Shown here one piece after another: positions 1 to 7,698 of a stretch of DNA of 40,997 nt. The notes beneath the pieces were generated by a model. The model was not told the origin of the DNA. It ran no database searches and was given only the letters and a program-made list of their open reading frames with translations. The position numbers were made by a program, and so were the translations under genes. Position 1 is the stretch's first letter. Each line of letters starts with the position of its first letter. This stretch comes from Alphaproteobacteria bacterium. GTDB lineage: Bacteria > Pseudomonadota > Alphaproteobacteria > Rhodospirillales > Rhodospirillaceae. The DNA lies in assembly GCA_012103295.1 (NCBI GenBank), contig WLXB01000017.1, positions 1 to 40,997 on the forward strand, read 5' to 3'.

Positions 1-164
1 GTTCGCCGCTCGACCTCTTTCGAAAGGTGTTCAATTGCAACGGTGACAGCTCGACTGGCCCCCCACAGAGAGACGTTCCAGACCGTGTCAGCTGATGCCG
101 ACGGAATACCTAAAAGACTCGCGAGCAAAACACTTGCGAACGCCGGTGCGGTCAATCGCCTCAT
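1..164 (-). CDS. TRAP transporter solute-binding protein (DctP-like), 5' part only
   Basis: This is an open frame starting at the ATG at 164-162 and running off the left edge after 54 codons. The N-terminus has a basic start (MRRL), a hydrophobic stretch and an AxA-type cleavage region (SASA before DTVWN), so it is exported. The mature start DTVWNVSLWGASRA followed by an amphipathic helix is typical of periplasmic TRAP receptors of the DctP type, which bind organic acids and pass them to DctQM membrane subunits. The start lies 1 nt after the stop of the upstream DUF1330 gene, with GAAGG about 8-12 nt before it, so translation is probably coupled. The remaining receptor and any membrane subunits would lie outside the window. 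The ligand is unknown; the family call rests on only about 30 mature residues. Confidence 0.72.
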   Translation of the reverse strand, partial: MRRLTAPAFASVLLASLLGIPSASADTVWNVSLWGASRAVTVAIEHLSKEVERR

Positions 165-165
165 T

Positions 166-462
166 CTACGGGCCTTCGAAAATTGCGACGTCATACACAC
201 CGGAGCCTTCGCGCAAGGGTTTGATGTCCTTCTGATAGGCATCCGAATGATAATATGCTTCAGCCTTCTCAAGGGTTTCGAACTTCGACAAAACCACACT
301 GCGTCCACTCAAGTAGTCCCCTTCAAGGACATTTTTAGCCGGACCTCGAACGACATACTCGGCACCATGCTCGACAGACAGATCTGCCGCCTTGCCAATA
401 TACTCTTTCAGTCCGTCAGTCATTGCATCGATACGCGCAATTGCCACAACATAGCCAGCCAT
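166..462 (-). CDS. DUF1330 family protein (second tandem copy)
   Basis: A 98-residue protein of the DUF1330 (dimeric alpha/beta-barrel, ferredoxin-like) family. Family marks are the N-terminal GYVVAIARI strand, the central YVVRG segment, the GRSVVLSKF strand and the C-terminal IKPLREGSGVYDVAIFEG. It is a diverged paralogue of the gene immediately upstream at 495-791: both share VRGPAK, VLEG and IKPLREGSGVYDVA. It lies in a minus-strand run with a racemase-like gene and a TRAP receptor, which suggests a role in small-molecule metabolism. No enzymatic activity is assigned to the family, so function stays open. Confidence 0.88.
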   Translation of the reverse strand: MAGYVVAIARIDAMTDGLKEYIGKAADLSVEHGAEYVVRGPAKNVLEGDYLSGRSVVLSKFETLEKAEAYYHSDAYQKDIKPLREGSGVYDVAIFEGP

Positions 463-494
463 AGTGGGTCTCCTTAATTGTTCGTTGTTAAGTG

Positions 495-791
495 TTAGGA
501 CGCGGCCTCATAAGTCGCGACGTCGTACACGCCCGACCCTTCACGGAGCGGTTTGATTGATTGATAGTCGTCCGAGTGAAAGAAAGCACTGATCGCGTCA
601 AGCGATGGCCATTTCGAGACAATGACTGCGCGACCTTCAAGATACTCTCCCTCAAGAACTGTTTTTGCCGGACCACGGACCATATATTCACCACCGTGCT
701 TGGCCAGAATCTCAGCCGACTTCTCGACGTATTCCATAAAACCTGGTGTGCGGTTGGTGACTTTCACCAGAGCAACTTGATAGGCAGGCAT
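495..791 (-). CDS. DUF1330 family protein (first tandem copy)
   Basis: A 98-residue DUF1330 protein with the same compact alpha/beta layout as its downstream neighbour: YQVALVKV, then EYMVRGPAK, VLEGEYLEGRAVIVSKW and IKPLREGSGVYDVATYE. The upstream sequence contains TAGGAGGA a few bases before the ATG, a strong ribosome binding site. It is separated by about 30 nt from the second copy and about 50 nt from the racemase-like gene, all on one strand, consistent with one transcript. The two copies differ mainly on the surface and share the same ends, as expected for an old tandem duplication. Function unknown. Confidence 0.88.
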   Translation of the reverse strand: MPAYQVALVKVTNRTPGFMEYVEKSAEILAKHGGEYMVRGPAKTVLEGEYLEGRAVIVSKWPSLDAISAFFHSDDYQSIKPLREGSGVYDVATYEAAS

Positions 792-839
792 ACACTATCC
801 TCCTAGTCAGGATTTGAATGTGTTCTCTGTTTAGCAGGC

Positions 840-1613
840 TTAGTAATTGGCGGCCAGTTGACCAAAGCCCTGGAGGCGGTCTTCGATGCCCAAGTGTCGC
901 AAACCCGCCCAATAGGTAACGACGTTAACAGTCAGAACCGGTTTACCTAGGCGGGCCTCCATGCCTTCTACCAGGAACGACATCGAGGAATTGGTACCGA
1001 CCTTGATAATACATTCCACACCCTCAACATTAATCTCATCAACGGCCTGGTCTAAGAGTTCCGGTTTGGCGGTGGCGATGTGCAATGGCGTAGGGTGCTG
1101 CAGCCCCTTGATCGCAAGAACATCGTACCCCGCTTCGGAGAAGAACGCGGTACATGCTTCATCTGCCGGCGGCATCCAGGGTGTAAGGACACCTAATTTC
1201 TTTGGCTGCCCTAGAGTATCCAAAGCTTTCAGAAGCGCATGGGCGGGCAGCATGACCGGTATTCCGCCGCCCAACGTTTGCATATGGGCGCGCATAGCAT
1301 CCGCACCGGACATACCCTTGGCGAGGCTATCAACAGAATGGCCATGCACAATGATGTCGGGTTCGCACGCGGTCAGGACGTCAATAGCGTCGTCCATCTG
1401 AACGGATGCGCCCAGGAACTTCTTATACTTTTCCAGATCATGGGCGGGGCGGTTAACACGACTCATACGTGACACATGATTGGTAACCCCCGGCGGCTGC
1501 ATTGCTGCCATTTCAGGTTCTACAATCGTATTGCTTGCCGGAACAAGAATGCCAATTTTGGCGCGGTGACCTAAAACGTCTACATCCCTCTCTGACGGAA
1601 TGACATCAGGCAT
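840..1613 (-). CDS. Asp/Glu racemase / maleate isomerase superfamily protein lacking the usual cysteines
   Basis: 257 residues. The N-terminal KIGILVPASNTIVEPEM (about 19-35) is the substrate-carboxylate loop typical of maleate cis-trans isomerases and arylmalonate decarboxylases. GMEARLGKPVLTVN (217-230) followed by a Trp is the conserved C-terminal part of the fold. Family members normally use one or two catalytic cysteines. By eye the first (usually in an ACTS-like turn) corresponds to H90-G-H92 and the second (SCTN-like) to V205-G-T-N208, so both appear replaced. The Cys residues that are present (83, 154, 201) sit elsewhere. The protein may therefore be a decarboxylase/isomerase variant or a non-racemase. 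It is the first gene of a likely operon with two DUF1330 genes and a TRAP receptor; an AGGAGA lies just before the ATG. Confidence 0.82.
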   Translation of the reverse strand: MPDVIPSERDVDVLGHRAKIGILVPASNTIVEPEMAAMQPPGVTNHVSRMSRVNRPAHDLEKYKKFLGASVQMDDAIDVLTACEPDIIVHGHSVDSLAKGMSGADAMRAHMQTLGGGIPVMLPAHALLKALDTLGQPKKLGVLTPWMPPADEACTAFFSEAGYDVLAIKGLQHPTPLHIATAKPELLDQAVDEINVEGVECIIKVGTNSSMSFLVEGMEARLGKPVLTVNVVTYWAGLRHLGIEDRLQGFGQLAANY

Positions 1614-1807
1614 ACGATTCTCCTAGGCGGCATAGTAAGTAAATTTTCTTTGAATACTTTTTATAGCGTGATCCCCACCCTAGTCGAACGACCCAAAGAG
1701 TTTGACCGTTCATCGAGTGATTACTGTTGGGAGGCGGTCACACCTATTTGCCTGATGGGCGCTGTCATGCAATGTGATTTATCGATTTATAGTGAGGAGC
1801 GATTGCT

Positions 1808-2053
1808 GTGACCGACGAGTCAGAAACAAATCAACGAGAGATGTTTGACGAGATTGCCGCGCTCATGGGTGGAATCGCTAAAGCCTTTGATTTGGATGAA
1901 AGCCAAACCATCACTGCAGTCGAGAAAGGCACTATTGAGATGAAGTTTGAAACCGATGCCAATGGAAATCCGTTTGTCCTGGCCACCTATGGCGAAAAAT
2001 CAGCCCGTCTTTATGCCGGCGCAGTCAAGCAAGAGGCAGGCGCCAAGCATTAA
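1808..2053 (+). CDS. small acidic protein of unknown function
   Basis: 81 residues starting at GTG 1808, preceded by GTGAGGAGCG, a good ribosome binding site about 6 nt away. I do not recognise the family. The protein is acidic at the N-terminus (many E/D up to residue 30), has no signal peptide, membrane segment or cysteine, and ends with a short Lys/Ala/His tail. A central pattern of alternating residues (TIEMKFETDANGNPFVLATYG) suggests a small beta hairpin. It stands 53 nt before marR on the same strand, but an AT-rich repeat lies between them, so co-transcription is uncertain. Confidence 0.68.
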   Translation: MTDESETNQREMFDEIAALMGGIAKAFDLDESQTITAVEKGTIEMKFETDANGNPFVLATYGEKSARLYAGAVKQEAGAKH

Positions 2054-2082
2054 AAACGTCAGAGATTCCTTGTGATTATCGT

Positions 2083-2108
2083 TATATACATGCATATACA
2101 TTATATAT
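2083..2108 (+). promoter_or_regulatory. AT-rich operator-like repeat overlapping the marR start
   Basis: A 26-base TATATAC-ATGCATATACATT-ATATAT stretch centred on the palindrome ATGCAT. The 13-mer ATGCATATACATT at 2090-2102 recurs exactly at 2601-2613, after the same gene. MarR proteins commonly bind AT-rich inverted repeats in their own promoters and autoregulate, so this is a candidate MarR operator. It runs into the marR start codon (ATG 2107) and replaces any purine-rich ribosome binding site, so binding could block both transcription and translation. Confidence 0.55.
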
Positions 2109-2574
2109 GGATGAACAACAGCTGACATCAGAACTAGCCTTACAAGCCATTGAGGTTTGCCTCTGTTTTCACACCCGCAAGGCGTCCCGGGCGGTCACAC
2201 AGGTTTTCGATCATATTTTGGCGCCAACCGGGCTCAAGACCACTCAACTTAGCCTTCTTATGGTGGTCAACGCCCGCACACCACTACGCATTGGGGATCT
2301 AGCCGATGCACTGGTGTCCGACTCGACCACCGTGTCCCGCACTATCAAACCCCTCATCAAAAGGGGCCTCCTCCTTGAAACGCCTGACAAGCGTGATCGC
2401 AGGGTCAAGTTGATCACATTGACAGACTCTGGCCGCGCCGCATTGGAGCGAGCACTCCCCCTTTGGCAAACCGCCCAAAGTCAGGTTGCCAAAGGCCTTG
2501 GAAGCGGTCTGGTGCAGAATCTTCTTCCGGCCTTGGAAGCCGTAGCGCACCTTGGACCATCTGACAGCTTTTAA
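2107..2574 (+). CDS. MarR family transcriptional regulator
   Basis: 155 residues with the MarR winged-helix plan. Helices at about 5-45 form the dimer region. LRIGDLADALVSDSTTVSRT (about 62-81) is the helix-turn-helix and LIKRGLLLETPDKRDRRVKL (about 84-103) is the wing with the conserved DxRDRR signature; ALER and C-terminal helices complete the dimer interface. Cysteines at 18 and 20 (VCLCF) near the N-terminus could make it redox-sensitive, but that is inference. The start ATG has no visible Shine-Dalgarno sequence and sits in an AT-rich repeat, so the mRNA may be leaderless or poorly translated. The repeat pair bracketing the gene suggests self-control and possibly control of the cyclic-nucleotide-binding gene downstream. 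Confidence 0.92.
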   Translation: MDEQQLTSELALQAIEVCLCFHTRKASRAVTQVFDHILAPTGLKTTQLSLLMVVNARTPLRIGDLADALVSDSTTVSRTIKPLIKRGLLLETPDKRDRRVKLITLTDSGRAALERALPLWQTAQSQVAKGLGSGLVQNLLPALEAVAHLGPSDSF

Positions 2575-2593
2575 GGCTGGAAACGGGCCATTT

Positions 2594-2620
2594 CATATAT
2601 ATGCATATACATTTATATAA
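2594..2620 (+). promoter_or_regulatory. second AT-rich operator-like repeat downstream of marR
   Basis: A CATATAT-ATGCATATACATT-TATATAA stretch carrying the same 13-mer as the element before marR, followed in both cases by alternating T/A. It lies 20 nt after the marR stop and about 160 nt before the start of the cyclic-nucleotide-binding protein gene at 2782. A repressor bound here would be placed to control that downstream gene. No clear -35/-10 pair is visible. Confidence 0.5.
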
Positions 2621-2781
2621 ACAGCCATTGAGCCAGATCAGAGCCCAGAGATCTGACATCACATAAAAACTGAATTCTTTAGGATTCTGAGGCGCTCATT
2701 TAAGAGCTTGTTAAGAGCCCCCGTACAAGACTGTCGTCACATTCAAAGAGGCCCAGTGCCCCTTAATCTGGAGGCGACGCG

Positions 2782-4764
2782 GTGCAGACCGTTACTAAAT
2801 CATTTGCAACTGGCGACACGATTTACGTCGAGGGCGAAGAAAGCCGCTGGGCTTACGAAATCATCGAAGGAACTGTCGAACTGTTTGGCGCGGAGCATAA
2901 TGGCTCGACCATCCATGCGACGCTGTCTGATGGTGAGCTCTTCGGTGAAATGGGGATTCTTGATAAGAGCCCGCGTCATAACTCCGCACGGGCCAAAACG
3001 GCCGTCGTACTACATGCTATTCCCAGGGCTGAGTTCCTCCGTCGTGTCGAGATGGAGCCGGATACAGCCTTTAAAGTGATGTCAAAACTTGCGCAGACCT
3101 TGCGCAAGAACGACGACCCACTGACCAGAGGCGACGCCATCAAGGCCGCTGTTCAAGGCGCACGCCTGCCGGTCGTGGTCCCATCTGAAACCGATACATC
3201 CAAGGCACTGCGTCCCGCTGGAATGGGTCGACCGATGCCGATGAACCTGGTTGGCGAGCGTAAGCCAAACCTGTTTGAGCGAATCGTAGATGCGGTGGTT
3301 AAAGATCCAACTCGTCGCCCAGGCAAAACGCGTAAGGCGCCAACTCCTCAAGATGTTTCGATCTTGGTCGGAAAGGTTCACGACGACTACGAAGACATGC
3401 AGCACGGTATGATCGTCGAAGCTTTGAGCGAAATTCCTGGTGTCAGAGTCGAGTCCGTTGATCGAGACATTACTAGAATGATCGCCGGACTTGCTGACAG
3501 CACACCGACCGGTCCGAATGATGACTCCCTTGTGCGGGCAACGCGTGAAGGCCGGCGATGGCTGGCTGAAAAGAATGCCGATGTTTTGGTGTGGGCGTTT
3601 GTCGACGAGACTGGAAGGTCAATCCAACTTCGCTTCGTTGCTTTGGCATCAAGCCCCGGGGAACGTCCCTGTCGCTTCCGCCCGTTCCAAGCCCTAACTG
3701 TTCCAGTCGATTTCTATACAGAATGGACGCCGTTGATTCGGTCCGTGGTATTGGCCGCGGTCGATCCGCGTAGCATCGCTCAAGGCCGCATCTTGCGATC
3801 AGCCTTACCGTCTATGGCCAGCGCCGGCCGGACGATGGGCCTTGAACCGTCGATGGCGATGGAAAGTCATGAGCAGGCCAGCGTGCTGGCCTGTTTCGGC
3901 AATGCCAGCGCAATTGCCGCACAGCTTAGCGGTGATCGGACCTGGTACCACACGGCGATAGAAGCCTGGCGCGGTGCCATCGAGCATACCCCTGCCGAAG
4001 ACAAACGCGCACTTGGGCATTTGCATCAGCAGCTCGGTCTGACGCTACAGCTCGTGGCCGAACGCAACAATGACATCGACACGCTCAAAGACACAGCAAC
4101 GGCTTATAGAAAATCTCTCATTCACATATCTCGTCGTCATCAAGCCGTCGACTGGGGCATGATGAAATACCGTCTAGGTTGCGTGCTCTACAAGATCGAC
4201 ATGGCTGAAGGCGATGACGATGTTCTTCGCGAGGCAATCCAGTCCTGTCAGGCTGCGCGACAAGTGTTTGATAAGTACGCGCATCCGATTCGCTGGTCGG
4301 AAATCATGAATACCCTGGCCCAAATTCTTCAGGTCTACGGTGACAACGTTCGTAGCGTGCCAGTTCTTCAGCATTCGGTGCGCTCATGTGTCGCCGCGCT
4401 GCATGTGCGCACGCCCGATACGGCGCCGCTGCAATGGGCTGCGATTCAGAACACACTTGGATCCGCCTTATTCCTGCTCGCTAAACACACCGGTGAATGG
4501 GAATACATGCGGCAATCATCTGAAGCCTTTCGCGCCGCGCTGACAGTATACGGCGAACATGGTGCGGGCCGCATGGCAACCGTCACTGAGCGCAACTTAA
4601 TTCGCGCCGAAAGACAGATGAAAGACGCAAGCGATAAGCAAACGGTTGATCCCGCCTGGGCGCAAAGCTTCAACATCACCGACACCGACGATGTGTTTGA
4701 TTGGGATGCGTTTCTTGACGGAGACTCAGGAGAAGACGACTCCGATATCAGCCAAGTCGCCTAG
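2782..4764 (+). CDS. cyclic-nucleotide-binding domain protein with C-terminal TPR-like repeats
   Basis: 660 residues starting at GTG 2782, preceded by GGAGGCGAC. Residues about 5-115 form a Crp-like cyclic nucleotide-binding beta-roll: FATGDTIYVEGE, then IIEGTVELF, then the phosphate-binding-cassette region GELFGEMGILDKSPRHNSARA and a helix to about 115. There is no DNA-binding helix-turn-helix behind it. A linker (about 120-200) leads to an alpha/beta region of unknown type (about 200-330). From about 375 to 610 the sequence is helical with repeated W/L/G patterns (HLHQQLGLTLQLVAE, MMKYRLGCVLYKIDMA, AAIQNTLGSALFLLA) like tetratricopeptide repeats. The C-terminus is very acidic. This is probably a cytoplasmic signalling or scaffold protein responding to a cyclic nucleotide; partner unknown. 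Confidence 0.85.
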   Translation: MQTVTKSFATGDTIYVEGEESRWAYEIIEGTVELFGAEHNGSTIHATLSDGELFGEMGILDKSPRHNSARAKTAVVLHAIPRAEFLRRVEMEPDTAFKVMSKLAQTLRKNDDPLTRGDAIKAAVQGARLPVVVPSETDTSKALRPAGMGRPMPMNLVGERKPNLFERIVDAVVKDPTRRPGKTRKAPTPQDVSILVGKVHDDYEDMQHGMIVEALSEIPGVRVESVDRDITRMIAGLADSTPTGPNDDSLVRATREGRRWLAEKNADVLVWAFVDETGRSIQLRFVALASSPGERPCRFRPFQALTVPVDFYTEWTPLIRSVVLAAVDPRSIAQGRILRSALPSMASAGRTMGLEPSMAMESHEQASVLACFGNASAIAAQLSGDRTWYHTAIEAWRGAIEHTPAEDKRALGHLHQQLGLTLQLVAERNNDIDTLKDTATAYRKSLIHISRRHQAVDWGMMKYRLGCVLYKIDMAEGDDDVLREAIQSCQAARQVFDKYAHPIRWSEIMNTLAQILQVYGDNVRSVPVLQHSVRSCVAALHVRTPDTAPLQWAAIQNTLGSALFLLAKHTGEWEYMRQSSEAFRAALTVYGEHGAGRMATVTERNLIRAERQMKDASDKQTVDPAWAQSFNITDTDDVFDWDAFLDGDSGEDDSDISQVA

Positions 4765-4821
4765 TTTCTTTAGTGCCAGCGTCGCGTTGACCCGCGGCGT
4801 TACGACCCCCATCCTGAGTCC

Positions 4822-5421
4822 ATGGAAAAACCTGCCGCCGTTATTCTTGCTGGGGGAGAAGGTCGTCGCCTTGGTGGAGTCGAAAAAGCTCTCATCAAGA
4901 TCAGGGGTCGCCGATTAATTGACCTGACCGTTGCGCACCTCAAGCCGCAAAGCGACGCAATCGCAATCAGCCTTCGCACCGAAAAGCCGTGGACCGATGA
5001 ATATGGGGTGCCTGTCCTATTGGATCGGCCGACAGCAAAAGTTGGTCCACTCGGCGGTGTCGCGGCGGCCCTTTACTGGGCTGTAAGTCTTACACCGTGT
5101 CCGTCCTGGGTCGTGACCGTCCCGGTGGATCTCCCTTTTTTGCCCGACACCCTAATCGAGCGCCTCACGGCGACCGACACGGACATATCTGTCGCTCGTT
5201 CTGGGGATCGCGCGCATTACGCCGTCGCCGCATGGCGACCACACCTTGTTGAACACCTCACTGACACTCTCAAGAGCGGTGCAATCGCAATCAGTAAATT
5301 TCAGTCTCTGCATAAGGTCGTAGAAGTAGAATGGCCAACGGATCCGATCGACCCGTTCTTCAACATAAACACCCCGGAAGACGCCGCGAAAGCAGAACAA
5401 TATCTATTTGATATAGAGTAA
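4822..5421 (+). CDS. mobA: molybdenum cofactor guanylyltransferase (MobA)
   Basis: 199 residues, the usual MobA length. The enzyme transfers GMP from GTP to molybdopterin to form the MGD cofactor. Visible motifs are the nucleotide-binding loop LAGGEGRRLGG (9-19) followed by K22, GPLGGV (75-80), and the metal-binding segment VPVDLPFLP (100-108) with D103. NINTPEDAAKAE near the C-terminus is also typical. The usual loop form is LAGGxSxRMG; here Ser and Met are replaced by G and L, a minor variation. The gene stands 57 nt after the cyclic-nucleotide-binding gene and 25 nt before glycerol kinase, on the same strand, without other molybdenum genes. Confidence 0.88.
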   Translation: MEKPAAVILAGGEGRRLGGVEKALIKIRGRRLIDLTVAHLKPQSDAIAISLRTEKPWTDEYGVPVLLDRPTAKVGPLGGVAAALYWAVSLTPCPSWVVTVPVDLPFLPDTLIERLTATDTDISVARSGDRAHYAVAAWRPHLVEHLTDTLKSGAIAISKFQSLHKVVEVEWPTDPIDPFFNINTPEDAAKAEQYLFDIE

Positions 5422-5446
5422 GACGAACACCAGTGGAGCCACATCA

Positions 5447-6943
5447 ATGACTCGCGATATAGAATCCGGGCCCTTCCTGATCGCTATCGACCAAGGCACC
5501 ACATCAACCAGGGCCGTTGCTTTCAACGTAGCGGGCGAGGCCGTCGCGACTGCGCAGCACTCGTTCCCACAAATCTACCCCCGAGACGGATGGGTAGAAC
5601 ACGACGCAGATACAATTTGGAAAACCGTTCAGACCTGCATGAAATCGGTTCTTTCTGACATAGATGGGCCTGGCAACGTCGCTGCGATCGGTATCACAAA
5701 TCAGCGTGAGACAACCGTGGTGTGGGACCGCAGCACCGGAAAACCAGTCTGTAATGCCATTGTTTGGCAGGACCGAAGAGGCGCCGCTGTTTGCCGGACG
5801 TTGGCAGAGAGTGGGTACGGCACCATCATCCAAGAACGAACTGGATTGATGCCGGATTCGTACTTTTCCGCAACCAAGTTGCAATGGATTCTAGAATCTG
5901 ACCCGGCTATTCGAGACAAAGCGAAGCGTGGTGAGTTGGCCTTCGGCACCATAGACACGTTCCTCTTATGGCGTCTGACTGGCGGGGCAGCACATGCCAC
6001 GGACGCCACCAACGCGTCGCGAACAATGTTGTTTAATATTCACACGCAGTCATGGGATGAGGATTTGCTCGACCGCTTTGATGTACCCGCCGTGATGCTG
6101 CCTGCAGTGCGTGATACGGCGAGCAACTATGGCAAAACTGATCGCTCTCTTTTTGGGGTGGAAATACCAATAACGGCACTTGTTGGAGACCAACAAGGCG
6201 CACTCGTCGGCCAAGCCTGTTTTAAACCGGGTATGGCGAAGGCCACGTTTGGAACCGGCGCCTTTGTATTGCTCAATACCGGCGCATCGGCACCGTCGTC
6301 TCAGAATAAACTTTTGACAACGGTTGGGTATCGGGTTGACGGGGCGCCCGCTTATGCCATCGAAGGCAGTGTGTTTAATGCGGGAACAGTGGTTCAGTGG
6401 CTGCGCGACCAAGCCGGTTTCATCGCCACCGCAGAAGAGTCAGCTGCCCTAGCACGTCAAGCAAAGGAAAGTGCGGTGATGTTTGTACCCGCTTTCACAG
6501 GGTTGGGCGCACCGCATTGGGACCCGGATGCACGGGGCGCAATTCTCGGCATTACCCGTGATACGACGCCGGCAGAAATTGTGCGCGCCGGGTTGGAGGC
6601 TGTGTGTTTTCAAACCAAAGAACTTCTCGATGCGATGGCGGCCGACACCGGACAGCCTATTGAGGTCCTTGGTGTTGACGGGGGGATGGCGGCTAATGAT
6701 TGGCTCCTTCAGACTCTTGCTGATCTCTTGGGTATTCCTGTCGAACGCCCAACAAATTTGGAGTCAACGGTTCACGGGGCGGCACTGATGGCCGGTCTCG
6801 GTGTCGGGATCTATGGAACACTCAATGAGCTTTCGGCAGGACGAACGACGGAACGGCTGTTCGAACCGAGCCGTTCCGCCGATTGGCGAGATACATCATT
6901 TAAGTCATGGCAAAGCGCCGTGGCGCGCGTCCGTCAACAATAA
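5447..6943 (+). CDS. glpK: glycerol kinase
   Basis: 498 residues, standard GlpK length. It phosphorylates glycerol with ATP to glycerol 3-phosphate in the cytoplasm. FGGY-family marks are AIDQGTTSTRAVAFN at the N-terminus (phosphate loop), GITNQRETTVVWDRSTGKP and IVWQDRR (substrate region), TDATNASRTMLFNI, the central VGDQQGALVGQACFKPG with ATFGTGAFVLLNTG, and GLGAPHWDPDARGAILGITR in the second domain. No glpF, glpD or GlpR-type regulator is adjacent, which is unusual compared with enteric operons. A CCCCA/TGGGG stem follows the stop at about 6952-6969 but lacks a T-run. Confidence 0.96.
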   Translation: MTRDIESGPFLIAIDQGTTSTRAVAFNVAGEAVATAQHSFPQIYPRDGWVEHDADTIWKTVQTCMKSVLSDIDGPGNVAAIGITNQRETTVVWDRSTGKPVCNAIVWQDRRGAAVCRTLAESGYGTIIQERTGLMPDSYFSATKLQWILESDPAIRDKAKRGELAFGTIDTFLLWRLTGGAAHATDATNASRTMLFNIHTQSWDEDLLDRFDVPAVMLPAVRDTASNYGKTDRSLFGVEIPITALVGDQQGALVGQACFKPGMAKATFGTGAFVLLNTGASAPSSQNKLLTTVGYRVDGAPAYAIEGSVFNAGTVVQWLRDQAGFIATAEESAALARQAKESAVMFVPAFTGLGAPHWDPDARGAILGITRDTTPAEIVRAGLEAVCFQTKELLDAMAADTGQPIEVLGVDGGMAANDWLLQTLADLLGIPVERPTNLESTVHGAALMAGLGVGIYGTLNELSAGRTTERLFEPSRSADWRDTSFKSWQSAVARVRQQ

Positions 6944-7142
6944 GGGAGTTACCCCAAACAGAGTGGGGGCACAAAAGAGGCCGGAGTCGGGAAGCTTTGG
7001 GTTTTATCGCAACGCACAAAAAAACCAGCCACCAGGTAATAAACCATTGAATTTAATACTCTTTCCCATGGTTCAATTGGCGGGTTCCATAATTTGAGAT
7101 AGAGTCCCTCTTCGGCCCGGGTTCGATAAGGTTGCTAGTGTT

Positions 7143-7664
7143 ATGGAATCGTCTCCCCAGGCCGGGTCCGAAGAGCGAGGCGTCACGGCGAAAGTTAAGT
7201 GGTTTAATCCAGCCAAAGGCTTTGGTTTTGTCGCCCCAACCGACGGTACCCCGGATGCTTTTCTCCACGTCTCTGTTGTACACAAGGCGGGGTTAAGAAC
7301 TTTGCGCCAAGGCGCAACGATTAACTGTGCCTTGACCGAGGGCCCAAAAGGACCGCAAGTCACCGTCATAGAAGAAGTCGACAACTCAACGGTCGTTGAC
7401 GACGTCCCCGAAGGCGACGAAAGCGTCATTGATGGTGAAATTAAATTCTTTGCAGCAGACAAAGGGTATGGCTTTGGCGTACCCCTAGGCGGCGGCAACG
7501 ATATTTTCATCGGTATTGGTGCGCTACAGCGATCAAATCTCGATCGCCTCGAATCTGGTCAGCGTGTAAAAATGCACGTTCAGGACGGCGCGAAAGGACC
7601 GATGGCGACGCAGGTTGAAATCATTGGCGACGCACCACCACCATCCCACGACGACAGCGAATAA
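7143..7664 (+). CDS. cold-shock protein with two CSD domains
   Basis: 173 residues with two cold-shock domains, a layout common in alphaproteobacteria. Domain 1 (about 13-77) has VKWFNPAKGFGFV with RNP1 (KGFGFV) and RNP2 (AFLHVS). Domain 2 (about 96-163) has IKFFAADKGYGF for RNP1, but RNP2 reads DIFIGIG, with Gly replacing the usual His. An acidic linker (DDVPEGDE, about 86-93) joins them. These proteins bind single-stranded RNA or DNA and act as RNA chaperones. The roughly 200-nt region upstream could carry a structured leader as many cold-shock genes do, but I see no decisive element. It is convergent with the MFS gene, 34 nt apart. Confidence 0.9.
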   Translation: MESSPQAGSEERGVTAKVKWFNPAKGFGFVAPTDGTPDAFLHVSVVHKAGLRTLRQGATINCALTEGPKGPQVTVIEEVDNSTVVDDVPEGDESVIDGEIKFFAADKGYGFGVPLGGGNDIFIGIGALQRSNLDRLESGQRVKMHVQDGAKGPMATQVEIIGDAPPPSHDDSE

Positions 7665-7698
7665 GTATTGGACTGATCGAGAACAGAGCCTGGCGGCT

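Noticed and set aside
43-477. 144-residue plus-strand frame at the left edge
   Set aside because: It overlaps the DUF1330 and TRAP receptor genes on the opposite strand, has no ribosome site and no family likeness.
6950-6970. CCCCA/TGGGG stem after glycerol kinase as a terminator
   Set aside because: The stem is only 5 bp and there is no T-run; termination is not supported.
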